From Flavobacteriales bacterium 33_180_T64 (lineage in GTDB: Bacteria > Bacteroidota > Bacteroidia > Flavobacteriales > Flavobacteriaceae), in contig MAAQ01000002.1 in assembly GCA_002162685.1 (NCBI GenBank), positions 124,001 through 188,000 on the forward strand: DNA of 64,000 nt, read 5' to 3'. Below, piece by piece: positions 8,471 through 17,110 of the stretch. Every line of letters begins with the position of its first letter. The stretch's first letter is position 1. The notes beneath the pieces are model-generated. The model had not been told where the DNA came from. It was given only the letters and a program-made list of their open reading frames with translations, and searched no databases. Made by a program: the position numbers and the translations under genes.

Positions 8471-9568
8471 ATGACAAAACAAACTTTATCTTTCTCAAGA
8501 ACAGATTCTGCAAAATTTTTCAGAACTCTTAATAAACGTGTAAACGACTACTTTAAAGACAACGATGTTAAACGTACTGGAAACTGGGAATTATACCTGA
8601 AAGCAATTGTAATGTTCTCATTACTTATTGTTCCATTAGTCTTAATTCTAATATTTGATCTACCTGGTTGGTTGCAGATTATTTTCATGATGTTAATTGG
8701 TATAGGTATGGCTGGTGTAGGCATGAATGTTATGCATGATGCTAATCACGGTTCATTTTCTAGTAAAAAATGGGTTAACAAGTTAATGGGAAGTAGCATT
8801 TATATTTTAGCAGGAAACGATTATAACTGGAAAGTGCAACACAATGTTTTACACCACACTTACACCAATATACAAGGCCATGATGAAGATATTGATGCGG
8901 GTAGAATTATACGTTTTTCTAAACACACTAAATGGCTTAAAATTCATAAATATCAAAAATATTACGCCTTCTTTTTATACGGCTTACTAACTGTAAATTG
9001 GGCAATTACAACCGATTTTAAACAAACTTTTCAATACCTGAAAAGAAAATTATCTTATGGAGAATTTCCAAACCCTGCAACGCAATGGACAAAACTAATC
9101 ATTGGTAAAATACTCTATTATTTCATTTGGATTGTATTACCTCTTTCTTTAGGTTTTCATTGGTGGCAAGTATTAATTGGTTTTTTCATCATGCACTATA
9201 CTGCTGGAATCATTCTAAGTGTTATTTTTCAATTGGCTCATGTGATGCCTAACACAGAAATGCCTTTACCTGATGAAAATGGCAACATGAAAAACACTTG
9301 GGCTATTCATCAATTATTTACAACATCAAATTTCTCTCCTAAAAGCTGGTTAGTTGAATTTTATACTGGTGGGCTAAACAGACAAGTTGAGCATCATTTA
9401 TTTTCACACATCAGTCATGTTCATTATAGAAAAATCGCAAAAATAGTTAAAGAAACAGCTGGCGAATTTAGCTTACCATACAATGAGTATAATACGATTT
9501 GGAAAGCCATATCAGAGCATTATAATCAATTAAAAGTCTTAGGACAAAAACCAGCTTTACAAGCATAA
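8471..9568 (+). CDS. Membrane fatty acid desaturase (acyl-CoA/acyl-lipid type)
   Basis: An integral-membrane di-iron desaturase that should introduce a cis double bond into membrane acyl chains. With the ATG at 8471 it is 365 residues; the longer frame from TTG 8414 overlaps the promoter and adds an unlikely 19-residue head. The three histidine boxes are visible: HDANH (89-93), HNVLHH (124-129) and QVEHHLF with the two His near 308-309. The Q-x-x-H-H form of the third box is characteristic of front-end/linoleoyl-CoA-type desaturases, but there is no cytochrome b5 domain, so an external ferredoxin or similar must supply electrons. Hydrophobic pairs lie around 45-90 and 205-260. Position specificity cannot be read from sequence. 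The aminotransferase gene follows after 17 nt. Confidence 0.92.
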   Translation: MTKQTLSFSRTDSAKFFRTLNKRVNDYFKDNDVKRTGNWELYLKAIVMFSLLIVPLVLILIFDLPGWLQIIFMMLIGIGMAGVGMNVMHDANHGSFSSKKWVNKLMGSSIYILAGNDYNWKVQHNVLHHTYTNIQGHDEDIDAGRIIRFSKHTKWLKIHKYQKYYAFFLYGLLTVNWAITTDFKQTFQYLKRKLSYGEFPNPATQWTKLIIGKILYYFIWIVLPLSLGFHWWQVLIGFFIMHYTAGIILSVIFQLAHVMPNTEMPLPDENGNMKNTWAIHQLFTTSNFSPKSWLVEFYTGGLNRQVEHHLFSHISHVHYRKIAKIVKETAGEFSLPYNEYNTIWKAISEHYNQLKVLGQKPALQA

Positions 9569-9585
9569 AACCTTTCAATTTTTAC

Positions 9586-10770
9586 ATGGCACTACTTTCA
9601 GATAGAGTTCTCAATATGGCAACTTCTGCTACTCTAGCAATGGCAGCAAAAGCAAGAGAACTAAAAGCAGAAGGAAAAGATATTATTGGCCTAAGCTTAG
9701 GAGAACCAGATTTTAATACACCAGACTTTGTAAAAGACGCTGCAATTCAAGCTGTAAATGACAACTACAATTCTTATACCCCTGTTGACGGTTATGCTGA
9801 ATTAAAAGATGCCATAATTACTAAATTTAAAAGAGACAATAATCTTACTTATAACAAACCACAAATTGTAGTCTCTACAGGAGCAAAACAAGCATTAGCT
9901 AATATTGCTTCCGTTTTGTTAAACAAAGGTGACGAAGTAATTTTACCATGCCCTTATTGGGTAAGCTATAGTGATATTGTAAAACTTAATGAGGGCGTGC
10001 CTGTTGAAGTAAAAACATCAATAGAGAACGATTTCAAGCTTACACCTCAACAACTAGAAGCTGCTATAACTCCAAAAACTAAAATGATTTGGTATAGTTC
10101 TCCTTGTAATCCAAGTGGATCTGTTTATAGCAAAGAGGAGCTTAGAGCTATTGCAGACGTACTTCAAAAATATCCAAATATCATTGTTGTTTCTGACGAG
10201 ATTTATGAACATATCAATTTTATAGGCAGCCATACAAGCATGGCTCAGTTTGATGATATGTTTGACCGAACTATTACCGTAAATGGTGTTTCAAAAGCAT
10301 TTGCAATGACAGGCTGGAGAATTGGATATATTGGTGCACCTGAAGTGATTGCAAGGGCCTGTAACAAAATGCAAGGTCAAATTACAAGTGGCGCAAATTG
10401 TATTGCACAACGTGCTGTAATTACAGCATTGAACGAGTCACCAACTCGAGTTCAATATATGATCGATGAATTTAAAATAAGGCGTGAACTTATTTTAGAC
10501 TTACTTAACAACATTGAAGGTTTTAAAACTAATATCCCTGAAGGTGCATTTTATGTGTTTCCTGATATCTCTTTTTTCTTCGGAAAAACATTAAAAGGAC
10601 AGAAGATTAAAAACGCTACAGATTTCTCATTGTTCTTATTAGAATATGCCAATGTTGCGACTGTAACAGGCATTGCTTTTGGAAATCCTAATTGTATAAG
10701 AATCTCTTATGCTGCATCACAAGAACAAATTATTGAAGCTATAAGACGTATAAAAGATGTCGTTAGCTAA
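9586..10770 (+). CDS. Pyridoxal-phosphate aspartate/aromatic-type aminotransferase (class I)
   Basis: A fold-type I aminotransferase of 394 residues, the usual length for bacterial I-beta/I-gamma aspartate aminotransferases. Key residues are the Schiff-base lysine in NGVSKAFAMTGWRIGY (Lys237), Asn175 in SSPCNPSG, and Asp204/Tyr207 in VVSDEIYEH, which contact the cofactor. Its start MALLSDRVLNMATSATLAMA is typical of the Bacteroidota aspartate aminotransferase, which interconverts aspartate/2-oxoglutarate and oxaloacetate/glutamate. It is probably the second gene of a transcript with the desaturase, with no obvious metabolic connection. Exact amino-donor specificity is not certain. Confidence 0.9.
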   Translation: MALLSDRVLNMATSATLAMAAKARELKAEGKDIIGLSLGEPDFNTPDFVKDAAIQAVNDNYNSYTPVDGYAELKDAIITKFKRDNNLTYNKPQIVVSTGAKQALANIASVLLNKGDEVILPCPYWVSYSDIVKLNEGVPVEVKTSIENDFKLTPQQLEAAITPKTKMIWYSSPCNPSGSVYSKEELRAIADVLQKYPNIIVVSDEIYEHINFIGSHTSMAQFDDMFDRTITVNGVSKAFAMTGWRIGYIGAPEVIARACNKMQGQITSGANCIAQRAVITALNESPTRVQYMIDEFKIRRELILDLLNNIEGFKTNIPEGAFYVFPDISFFFGKTLKGQKIKNATDFSLFLLEYANVATVTGIAFGNPNCIRISYAASQEQIIEAIRRIKDVVS

Positions 10771-10792
10771 AACAGACGTAATAGTAACTTAC

Positions 10793-10826
10793 AAACCTTT
10801 AGAACTTTAATTCTGAAGGTTTTTTA
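10793..10826 (+). terminator. Terminator after the aminotransferase
   Basis: AAACCTTTAGAA / TTCTGAAGGTTT hairpin with one mismatch, followed by a T-run. Confidence 0.8.
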
Positions 10827-10910
10827 TTGAAAGGTATACGGTTCATCGTCTTTGGTTACTATTCTTTAAATAAATTAAAAAAAGTATTAAACCATATAGT
10901 CTTATCCGCA

Positions 10911-11177
10911 CTAAATTCTAGAAAACCAGTACGAAACAAGAAGGCCAACAATAATTACTGTAATTATTTGTCTTATGAGTAAGCGTCTATTTTGTCTTTT
11001 TATTTTAATTCTAATGCGTCTTAAAACATGAGGTGACACTTCGGGTAACACATAAGGTTTATAATTACTAGATTTTTCATATCCTCCTAGTGATTTTGCA
11101 AAAGGCTTACGTTTCCCATTTTTTAATAATTTTCTGTTATTATTAATAACAACATTCATTGATCCCATTGAGCTCAT
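10911..11177 (-). CDS. Small tail-anchored membrane protein, unknown function
   Basis: An 88-residue protein beginning MSSMGSMNVVINNNRKLLK, with a strongly basic middle (residues about 15-68, many Lys and Arg) and one C-terminal hydrophobic segment IITVIIVGLLVSYWF (about 71-85) ending SRI. This is the layout of a C-tail-anchored inner-membrane protein with a cytoplasmic basic domain, which could touch nucleic acid or phospholipid. I have an impression of similar short proteins in other Flavobacteria but cannot name a family. The next minus-strand gene upstream (11346) has the same architecture. Confidence 0.65.
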   Translation of the reverse strand: MSSMGSMNVVINNNRKLLKNGKRKPFAKSLGGYEKSSNYKPYVLPEVSPHVLRRIRIKIKRQNRRLLIRQIITVIIVGLLVSYWFSRI

Positions 11178-11345
11178 AATATCTTTATTTAATTCTGAAA
11201 TATCTCAGAAATACAACCGTTAAAATTGAAGTATATCATGCCTTTGATATGATTAAACATATCAATTTGCATAAATTTTAAATGTAAAGGATAGTTTTGA
11301 GTGCGAACTCAATCGTACCAGTTAAAAAGGTCTATTGGTGATGGC

Positions 11346-11600
11346 TTATAGAATAAAAGCTAACACTGTTACAAAAACAGACAGTTTTAAAAATGTATCG
11401 ATACTTGAAGTGATTTGATATCGTCTGCTTTTTACACGTTGCTTAATACCAAAAATTGAAGTTGTATTTGCGCTGCTTAAATTGCATTTCGCAACGTTTT
11501 TGTAGTTTGAATTTAATAAGCCTTCTGGCCTTACAAATTGGGTTTCTAATCTACGTTTGGGCAAAGGCTCTAATTCTTGTGATGTTACTACTAATTCCAT
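11346..11600 (-). CDS. Small tail-anchored membrane protein, unknown function
   Basis: 84 residues with a soluble N-terminus (MELVVTSQELEPLPKRRLE), a basic stretch around KQRVKSRRYQ, and a hydrophobic C-terminal end TFLKLSVFVTVLAFIL that reaches the last residue. The shape parallels the 88-residue neighbour, though sequence identity is not obvious. It sits between that neighbour and the trkH end, on the same strand. A 6-bp inverted repeat with a GCGA loop (11297-11312) lies just after its stop. No function can be assigned. Confidence 0.6.
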   Translation of the reverse strand: MELVVTSQELEPLPKRRLETQFVRPEGLLNSNYKNVAKCNLSSANTTSIFGIKQRVKSRRYQITSSIDTFLKLSVFVTVLAFIL

Positions 11601-11750
11601 GATGATTAATTTAATTGATTACACAAATAAGACGTACATTCAAATAAAATGTTACAATCAAATCCTTTTACAACCAATTAAAAAACCTCAGAACACCTAT
11701 AACTATTAATATTTCCGAAGAAAATATATTTTTCAAAATAATTTAAAACA

Positions 11751-13244
11751 TTATCTATTTCGCCAGAAAAAAGGTGTCAATAAAATCAAAACGGTAAACA
11801 ATTCTAATCGCCCAATTAACATTAAAAATGTAGACCACCATTTCCCTAATGCTGGCAATTCAGAATAGTTATTTACAGGTCCAAAGTTTCCTAAAGCTGG
11901 TCCAACATTACCTAGACTTGAAGCTGACAAACCTATGGCTGATTCAAAATCTATTTGAAACATTGAGAATACTAATGCACCAATTATAAAAGACAGCATA
12001 TAGAGAATAAAAAAACCTAGAATATTGAATACAATATCTCCAGAAACTGATTTTTTATTATAACGCACAGGAAGAATTGCATTAGGATGCAATGCACGTT
12101 TAAATTCTAGAAACCCGTTTTTTATCATAAGCATATGCCGCACTACCTTCACACCACCTGCCGTACTACCAGCAGATCCTCCTAGAAACATAATACCAAA
12201 GAAGAAAACCACTAAAAAAGATGTCCATAAGGTATAATCTGCAGTAACAAATCCTGTTGTAGTTACGATTGCTATAACTTGAAATAGTGCATGTCTAAAA
12301 GAAGCTTCAGCTTTACCAAAAACCATAGGATGATCAATTGAAGATATCGAAAAATCAGCTTTAAAATAAATGATAAGTGCAGCAATAATAGTAAACAATG
12401 CTATAAATTTAAAATACAGTTTAAACTCTTCGTCTCGTATTGCTTTTTGCACTTTTCCTTTAAAAGCAAAATAACTTAACACGAAATTTGTTCCAGCTAA
12501 AAACATAAACACAATGATAATGTATTGAATTACTGGCTGGCCATTCCAATAGGCAATGCTGGCATTTTTTGTAGAAAAACCACCTGTTGACAAAGTGCAT
12601 AGCGAATGATTTATTGCATCAAAAAATGACATTCCTGCAACTTGTAATAAAATGGTTTCTGCAGCAGTATACCCAAAATAAATTAACCAAAGGCGCTTAG
12701 CTGTATCTGTAATTCGTGGATGAAGTTTATCTGCATTTGGACCTGGAGCTTCGGCTGCAAATAATTGCATTCCTCCTATCCCTAGTAATGGCAAGATAGC
12801 AATAGCGAGAACAATAATTCCCATCCCGCCAATCCAATGTGTCATACTACGCCAAAACAAAACACCCTTAGGTATCGATTCTATATCATTTAAAATACTT
12901 GCTCCTGTAGTCGTATACCCAGACATCGTTTCAAAAAAAGCATTCGTAAAACCAGGTATAGACCCTGTTATTAAATATGGTAAAGTTCCTGTCAATGCCA
13001 TAACAATCCAACCGAAAGCTACAACAATATATCCATCACGTTTATTAAGTTCTTTCTTATGATTATTAGTTAAAACCATAGCTATTCCCCCTAGAATAAG
13101 CACAATAAGACCTGCTCCTAGTAGTTCTACAGTCACACCATCTTTGTAAATAAAACTAACAAGCGTTGATAATAACATGAAGCCTCCATTAAAGAGACAT
13201 AGTAATCCGAAAAAATGAAAAATAATTTTATAGTTAAGCTTCAT
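11751..13244 (-). CDS. trkH: Potassium uptake channel protein TrkH
   Basis: Pore-forming subunit of the Trk/Ktr K+ uptake system in the inner membrane. The 497 residues carry about ten hydrophobic segments arranged as four M1-P-M2 repeats. Filter-like P-loops are visible in TTTGASIL, CTLSTGGFST, TTTGFVT and SASSLGNVGP. The conserved SAGSTAGGVKVVR segment also marks TrkH. It lies 97 nt downstream of trkA on the same strand, so the two should be co-transcribed and assemble into one regulated transporter. Confidence 0.95.
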   Translation of the reverse strand: MKLNYKIIFHFFGLLCLFNGGFMLLSTLVSFIYKDGVTVELLGAGLIVLILGGIAMVLTNNHKKELNKRDGYIVVAFGWIVMALTGTLPYLITGSIPGFTNAFFETMSGYTTTGASILNDIESIPKGVLFWRSMTHWIGGMGIIVLAIAILPLLGIGGMQLFAAEAPGPNADKLHPRITDTAKRLWLIYFGYTAAETILLQVAGMSFFDAINHSLCTLSTGGFSTKNASIAYWNGQPVIQYIIIVFMFLAGTNFVLSYFAFKGKVQKAIRDEEFKLYFKFIALFTIIAALIIYFKADFSISSIDHPMVFGKAEASFRHALFQVIAIVTTTGFVTADYTLWTSFLVVFFFGIMFLGGSAGSTAGGVKVVRHMLMIKNGFLEFKRALHPNAILPVRYNKKSVSGDIVFNILGFFILYMLSFIIGALVFSMFQIDFESAIGLSASSLGNVGPALGNFGPVNNYSELPALGKWWSTFLMLIGRLELFTVLILLTPFFWRNR

Positions 13245-13341
13245 GTGTTTTCTATTATTTTTTATATATCATATAGAACATCCAAATACTTAATAACATT
13301 AGATTTTTAAAAATCAATGCGAATGTATTATTACATAAGGG

Positions 13342-14691
13342 TTAGAAAAAGAACTTCTCAACTTTAGTTATAGATCTAGGCAAACAACATACAACCACTT
13401 TATCTCCTACTTGGATATGAAAATCACCTAATGGAATAATTCCAATCTCATCTCTAATAACACCTCCAATAATTGCAGATCTAGGAAAATTTAGGTCTTT
13501 GATTATATGCTTCGTTATTTTTGATTTTAAAGTGACTTCAAATTCCAGTAATTCAGCATTCATATTACTTAGCTTGGTCATAGCCAAAACCTCACCTCTT
13601 CTAATGTATCTAAAAATATTATTTGCCGCTAGAAGTTTTTTATTGATTAATGTATCAATACCAATAGAGTGAGATAGTTGATAATAATCCATGTTTTCTA
13701 CCAGTGCAATTGTTTTTTTAACGCCTTTTGATTTTGCTACCAAACACGACATGATATTGGTTTCAGAATTTCCTGTTACCGAAATAAACGCATCCATTTC
13801 CGTAATATTCTCTTCTTCTAAAAGCTCTACATTTCTACCGTCTCCATTAATTACAAGTGCATTTGGTAAATCGTCAGCGCATTCAAAAGCAGTTTCTTTG
13901 TCACTTTCTATAAGCTTCACATTAAATTTACTCTCACAAAGATCTCTTGCTGTTTTATAACCTATTTTACTTCCTCCAAGGATCATTATATTCTTTAAAT
14001 CTGCCTTTACTTTTCCTGAAAGTTGAAACAATTCTTCATCACCTCCTTTAGAAGTTATAAACACGACTTTATCCCCTTCTTTAAACTCGGTATCTCCTCT
14101 TGGAATGATTGTATATTGTGTTCCAAAACGCTGAATGGCTATTGGTACAAAATGCAATTCAGGGAATACCTCAGCAGCTTCTCTTACTGTTTTTCCGACA
14201 AAACTTGCTGTTCTTGATAAACGCAAACTCAACATCGTTAAAGCACCTTCTTCAAACTCATAGGTATCATTAAAACCGTATTGATTAAGTAATAATTCGA
14301 TCTCTGCAGCTGCTAAAATCTCTGGAGAGATAAGTTCGTCAATACCAAATTTAGCAAATCCCACCTCATCTTTTTGATCTATAAATTCTGAATTAGATAT
14401 TCTAGCAATAGTTTTCTTAGCGCCTAATTGTTTAGCAAGAACACAAGCTGTAATATTTGTAGTTTCTGAAGAAGTTACTGCTATAAATAACTCTGAAGTA
14501 TTTATTCTAGCATCATTTAATATCGCAATAGATGTGACATCCCCTTTTATAACTCTAATATCTAGATGGTCATTTGCATAGGCCAGACTATTTTTATTTG
14601 TATCAATTAAGGTAATCTCTTGAGACTCATAAGACAATAACTTTGCCAAATGAAATCCTACTTCTCCTGCTCCTGCAATTATTATTTTCAT
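13342..14691 (-). CDS. trkA: Trk system regulatory subunit TrkA
   Basis: The cytoplasmic NAD(H)-binding gating subunit of the Trk K+ transporter. Its 449 residues hold two tandem RCK modules: the first Rossmann fold begins MKIIIAGAGEVGFHLAKLL and the second begins about residue 230 with IMILGGSKIGYKTARDL. Each is followed by a TrkA-C-like domain, the last around LEFEVTLKSKIT to the end. It is first in the trkAH transcript, with a -7 element about 25 nt upstream of its start. Confidence 0.95.
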   Translation of the reverse strand: MKIIIAGAGEVGFHLAKLLSYESQEITLIDTNKNSLAYANDHLDIRVIKGDVTSIAILNDARINTSELFIAVTSSETTNITACVLAKQLGAKKTIARISNSEFIDQKDEVGFAKFGIDELISPEILAAAEIELLLNQYGFNDTYEFEEGALTMLSLRLSRTASFVGKTVREAAEVFPELHFVPIAIQRFGTQYTIIPRGDTEFKEGDKVVFITSKGGDEELFQLSGKVKADLKNIMILGGSKIGYKTARDLCESKFNVKLIESDKETAFECADDLPNALVINGDGRNVELLEEENITEMDAFISVTGNSETNIMSCLVAKSKGVKKTIALVENMDYYQLSHSIGIDTLINKKLLAANNIFRYIRRGEVLAMTKLSNMNAELLEFEVTLKSKITKHIIKDLNFPRSAIIGGVIRDEIGIIPLGDFHIQVGDKVVVCCLPRSITKVEKFFF

Positions 14692-14716
14692 TAATAAGTT
14701 TATTCAAAAAAACATA

Positions 14717-14724
14717 CAAATATA
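14717..14724 (-). promoter_or_regulatory. Promoter -7 element of trkAH
   Basis: Plus-strand CAAATATA is TATATTTG on the minus strand, an exact match to TAnnTTTG, close upstream of trkA. Confidence 0.6.
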
Positions 14725-14794
14725 CTACATTATTATGTGACTGAGAGCCTATTAAAAGTCAGTCACATATTATTTAAAGCTATTAAGTTTTAAG

Positions 14795-14802
14795 TATATT
14801 TG
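14795..14802 (+). promoter_or_regulatory. Promoter -7 element of ubiE-porT
   Basis: TATATTTG matches TAnnTTTG and lies only 11 nt before the ubiE ATG, so the transcript would have an almost absent leader. Confidence 0.6.
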
Positions 14803-14813
14803 CAAAAAAAAGA

Positions 14814-15545
14814 ATGTCCTCAAAAGTTACTCCATATAAGGATAGTGATTTAAATAAAAAGCAACAAGTCACCCAAATGTTTGATAATATCTCAAAAGAA
14901 TACGATGGCTTAAATCGTGTGATTTCTTTTGGTATTGATATTAAATGGCGTAATAAAGTGGTTGATATTGTCTCTGAAACAAAACCAGAACGCATTCTAG
15001 ATATTGCAACAGGAACAGGAGATTTAGCAATAAGTCTTACAAAAACTAACGCAAAAGAAATTATTGGACTAGACATTAGTGATGGGATGCTGGAAGTAGG
15101 ACGACAAAAAGTAAAACAGAAAAATCTTGATCGTCTTATTACAATGGTTATTGGTGATTCTGAGAATTTACCTTTTGAAGATCATAGCTTTGATGCTATT
15201 ACAGTAGCTTTTGGTGTACGAAATTTTGAAACCTTAGAAAAAGGATTGTCAGAAATATTCAGAGTACTTAAGCCTAATGGAATTTTTGTAATCTTAGAAA
15301 CTTCAATACCTACCAAAACGCCTTATAAACAAGGCTATAAATTGTATTCAAAATACATTTTACCAACCATAGGACGGCTCTTCTCTAATGACCAATCTGC
15401 ATATGCATATTTAAGCGAATCTGCATCTGTTTTTCCTTATGGTGAGGTTTTAAACAATATTTTACGTAAAATTGGGTTTATTAACGTGAAAGATAACCCA
15501 CAAACTTTTGGTGTTGCCACAATTTATAGTGCAACTAAAGGCTAA
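14814..15545 (+). CDS. ubiE: Demethylmenaquinone methyltransferase (UbiE/MenG)
   Basis: A class I SAM methyltransferase for the last step of menaquinone synthesis; Bacteroidota respire with menaquinone, so the MenG activity is the relevant one. The 243 residues include the N-terminal [21 protein letters not shown] signature region, the SAM loop [26 protein letters not shown], and the late motif VAFGVRNFE. It is followed after 30 nt by porT on the same strand, an arrangement I recall as common in Flavobacteria. Confidence 0.95.
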   Translation: MSSKVTPYKDSDLNKKQQVTQMFDNISKEYDGLNRVISFGIDIKWRNKVVDIVSETKPERILDIATGTGDLAISLTKTNAKEIIGLDISDGMLEVGRQKVKQKNLDRLITMVIGDSENLPFEDHSFDAITVAFGVRNFETLEKGLSEIFRVLKPNGIFVILETSIPTKTPYKQGYKLYSKYILPTIGRLFSNDQSAYAYLSESASVFPYGEVLNNILRKIGFINVKDNPQTFGVATIYSATKG

Positions 15546-15575
15546 TACGGTTTACACGTCATTATCGTGATATTT

Positions 15576-16286
15576 ATGAAAAAAACACTTATAGTTTTAA
15601 CCTTACTAATTGCTTCACAAAGTGTATCAGCACAATTATTTAGCAGAGAAAAAATAAAGAATAACGAGAATTTTGATAAACAACGCTTGAGTTGGGGGTT
15701 TTACTTAGGCCTAAATAGTTATGATTATCAATTTACCTATGAAAGAGACCTTAAAGAGATCTTAGTTGAAACTAGTATGGGTTTTAGTGTTGGTCTTGTA
15801 TCTAATCTAAGAATTAATGATCATTTAGATTTAAGATTTGAACCTGGTCTTTTTATAACGACTAGAAGTATTCAATACGATCCTAGTTATTTTGTTGGCG
15901 ACCCTACAAATGCCGATTTATTACGCGAAGTGAAATCGACTTATGTCCATTTTCCTTTACTATTAAAAATATCAACCAAACGATTAAACAACTTTAAACC
16001 TTTTATTATTGGTGGTTTTTCAATGGCTTTAAATTTATCTAGCAACGAAGAAAACCCTGACGATAATGCTGCAGGACAATTTAGGACCAAGAAAAATGTA
16101 TTGTTTTATGAATTAGGAATAGGTATCGACTTCTATAATCAGTGGTTTAAGTTTACGCCTTCAATTCGTGGTGTATTCGCACTTAATGATGAATTAGTAA
16201 GAGATGAAGACCCAAATAGTCCATGGACCAATAATATTTCTACTATGAAGACACGTGGGGTTTTCTTAAATTTCACGTTTCAGTAG
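15576..16286 (+). CDS. porT: PorT/SprT, type IX secretion outer-membrane protein
   Basis: 236 residues from the ATG at 15576; a GTG three codons earlier is less likely, since MKKTLIVLTLLI is an ordinary signal peptide. After cleavage near VSAQ, the chain forms an 8-strand-type outer-membrane barrel ending in NFTFQ. The opening FSREKIKNNENFDKQRLSWGFYLGLN and the position directly after ubiE fit the PorT/SprT protein, which is required for T9SS in Porphyromonas and Flavobacterium. It explains how the sorting-domain proteins at 2058 and 57469 could be exported. Its 3' end overlaps the convergent methyltransferase gene by 14 nt. Confidence 0.85.
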   Translation: MKKTLIVLTLLIASQSVSAQLFSREKIKNNENFDKQRLSWGFYLGLNSYDYQFTYERDLKEILVETSMGFSVGLVSNLRINDHLDLRFEPGLFITTRSIQYDPSYFVGDPTNADLLREVKSTYVHFPLLLKISTKRLNNFKPFIIGGFSMALNLSSNEENPDDNAAGQFRTKKNVLFYELGIGIDFYNQWFKFTPSIRGVFALNDELVRDEDPNSPWTNNISTMKTRGVFLNFTFQ

Positions 16287-16998
16287 AAGTTCTTTTAAAC
16301 TCACTTAACACAATAGCTGCAGCTGTTGCTACATTTAAACTTTCAGTCGCTTTATGCATTCCAAATCTTGGAATACTTAGTTTTTTAGCAACTAAATTTT
16401 CAATTTCCGTAGAAATCCCATTAGCCTCATTTCCCATAACAATAATCCCTTCACTTGGTAATGCTTCAGTATAAATAGGATTACCTTCCATAAACGTTCC
16501 GAAGATCTCTTGTTGATAAGCTTTAAGATAGTTTTCTAAATCAACATATTGAATATGGACACGTGTTAATGATCCCATTGTAGCTTGTACCACTTTAGAA
16601 TTGTAACAGTCAACTGTAGCCTTACTACATATCAAATGTTTAATCCCAAACCAATCACAAAGTCTAATTATGGTACCTAAATTTCCAGGATCGCGAACAT
16701 CATCTAAGGCTAAAATTAATCCACTATGCTTTAGTTGTATTTCAATAGGAATTTTAAAAATAGCAACTGCAGTATTTGGCGTTTTTAAGCTACTTATCTT
16801 TTGAAGTTCTTTATGAGAAACTGTAATGATTTCGGCATCAAAAACAGCTTCTATTGAAAACAATTGATATAACTCAAAACTAGAATTCAAAAACTCTTGA
16901 ATCCCTTTTATACCTTCTACCACAAATAATTGATGTTGTAGTCTAAACTTTTTTTGGCTTAGACTTGTAATTAATTTTATGTGGCTCTTTGTTAACAT
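16273..16998 (-). CDS. SpoU/TrmH-family RNA 2'-O-methyltransferase
   Basis: A SPOUT-class RNA methyltransferase of 241 residues with the start MLTKSHIKLITSLSQKKFR at 16998. The longer frame to 17106 adds a Phe/Tyr-rich head that covers the tamL upstream region and is unlikely. An N-terminal substrate-binding domain (QHQLFVVEGIKGI) precedes the knotted domain with the three SpoU motifs: DDVRDPGNLGTIIRLCDW, IVMGNEANGIS and SLNVATAAAIVLSEF. These carry the conserved Asn/Arg, Glu and Ser/Asn. It probably modifies a ribose in rRNA or tRNA; the exact site is not readable. Confidence 0.92.
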   Translation of the reverse strand: MLTKSHIKLITSLSQKKFRLQHQLFVVEGIKGIQEFLNSSFELYQLFSIEAVFDAEIITVSHKELQKISSLKTPNTAVAIFKIPIEIQLKHSGLILALDDVRDPGNLGTIIRLCDWFGIKHLICSKATVDCYNSKVVQATMGSLTRVHIQYVDLENYLKAYQQEIFGTFMEGNPIYTEALPSEGIIVMGNEANGISTEIENLVAKKLSIPRFGMHKATESLNVATAAAIVLSEFKRTSTET

Positions 16999-17091
16999 TA
17001 AAATGTATTTATTTTTGTTATCATAACAAATAAAATACAAAGTAAAACTTTTTGGTCTATTATTTGTTATGATAAGACCACAATAAAACTG

Positions 17092-17099
17092 TAAATTTG
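17092..17099 (+). promoter_or_regulatory. Promoter -7 element of tamL
   Basis: TAAATTTG, an exact TAnnTTTG match ending 11 nt before the tamL ATG; a TTTG at 17063 is a possible but distant -33 box. Confidence 0.6.
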
Positions 17100-17110
17100 G
17101 GTACAACTTA

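Noticed and set aside
11297-11312. Hairpin TTGAGT-GCGA-ACTCAA after the small tail-anchored gene
   Set aside because: The stem is short and lacks a T-run on either strand, so it was not called a terminator.
16999-17106. 36-residue N-terminal extension of the SpoU-family methyltransferase
   Set aside because: It is not family-like, is rich in Phe/Tyr/Asn, and overlaps the tamL promoter region.
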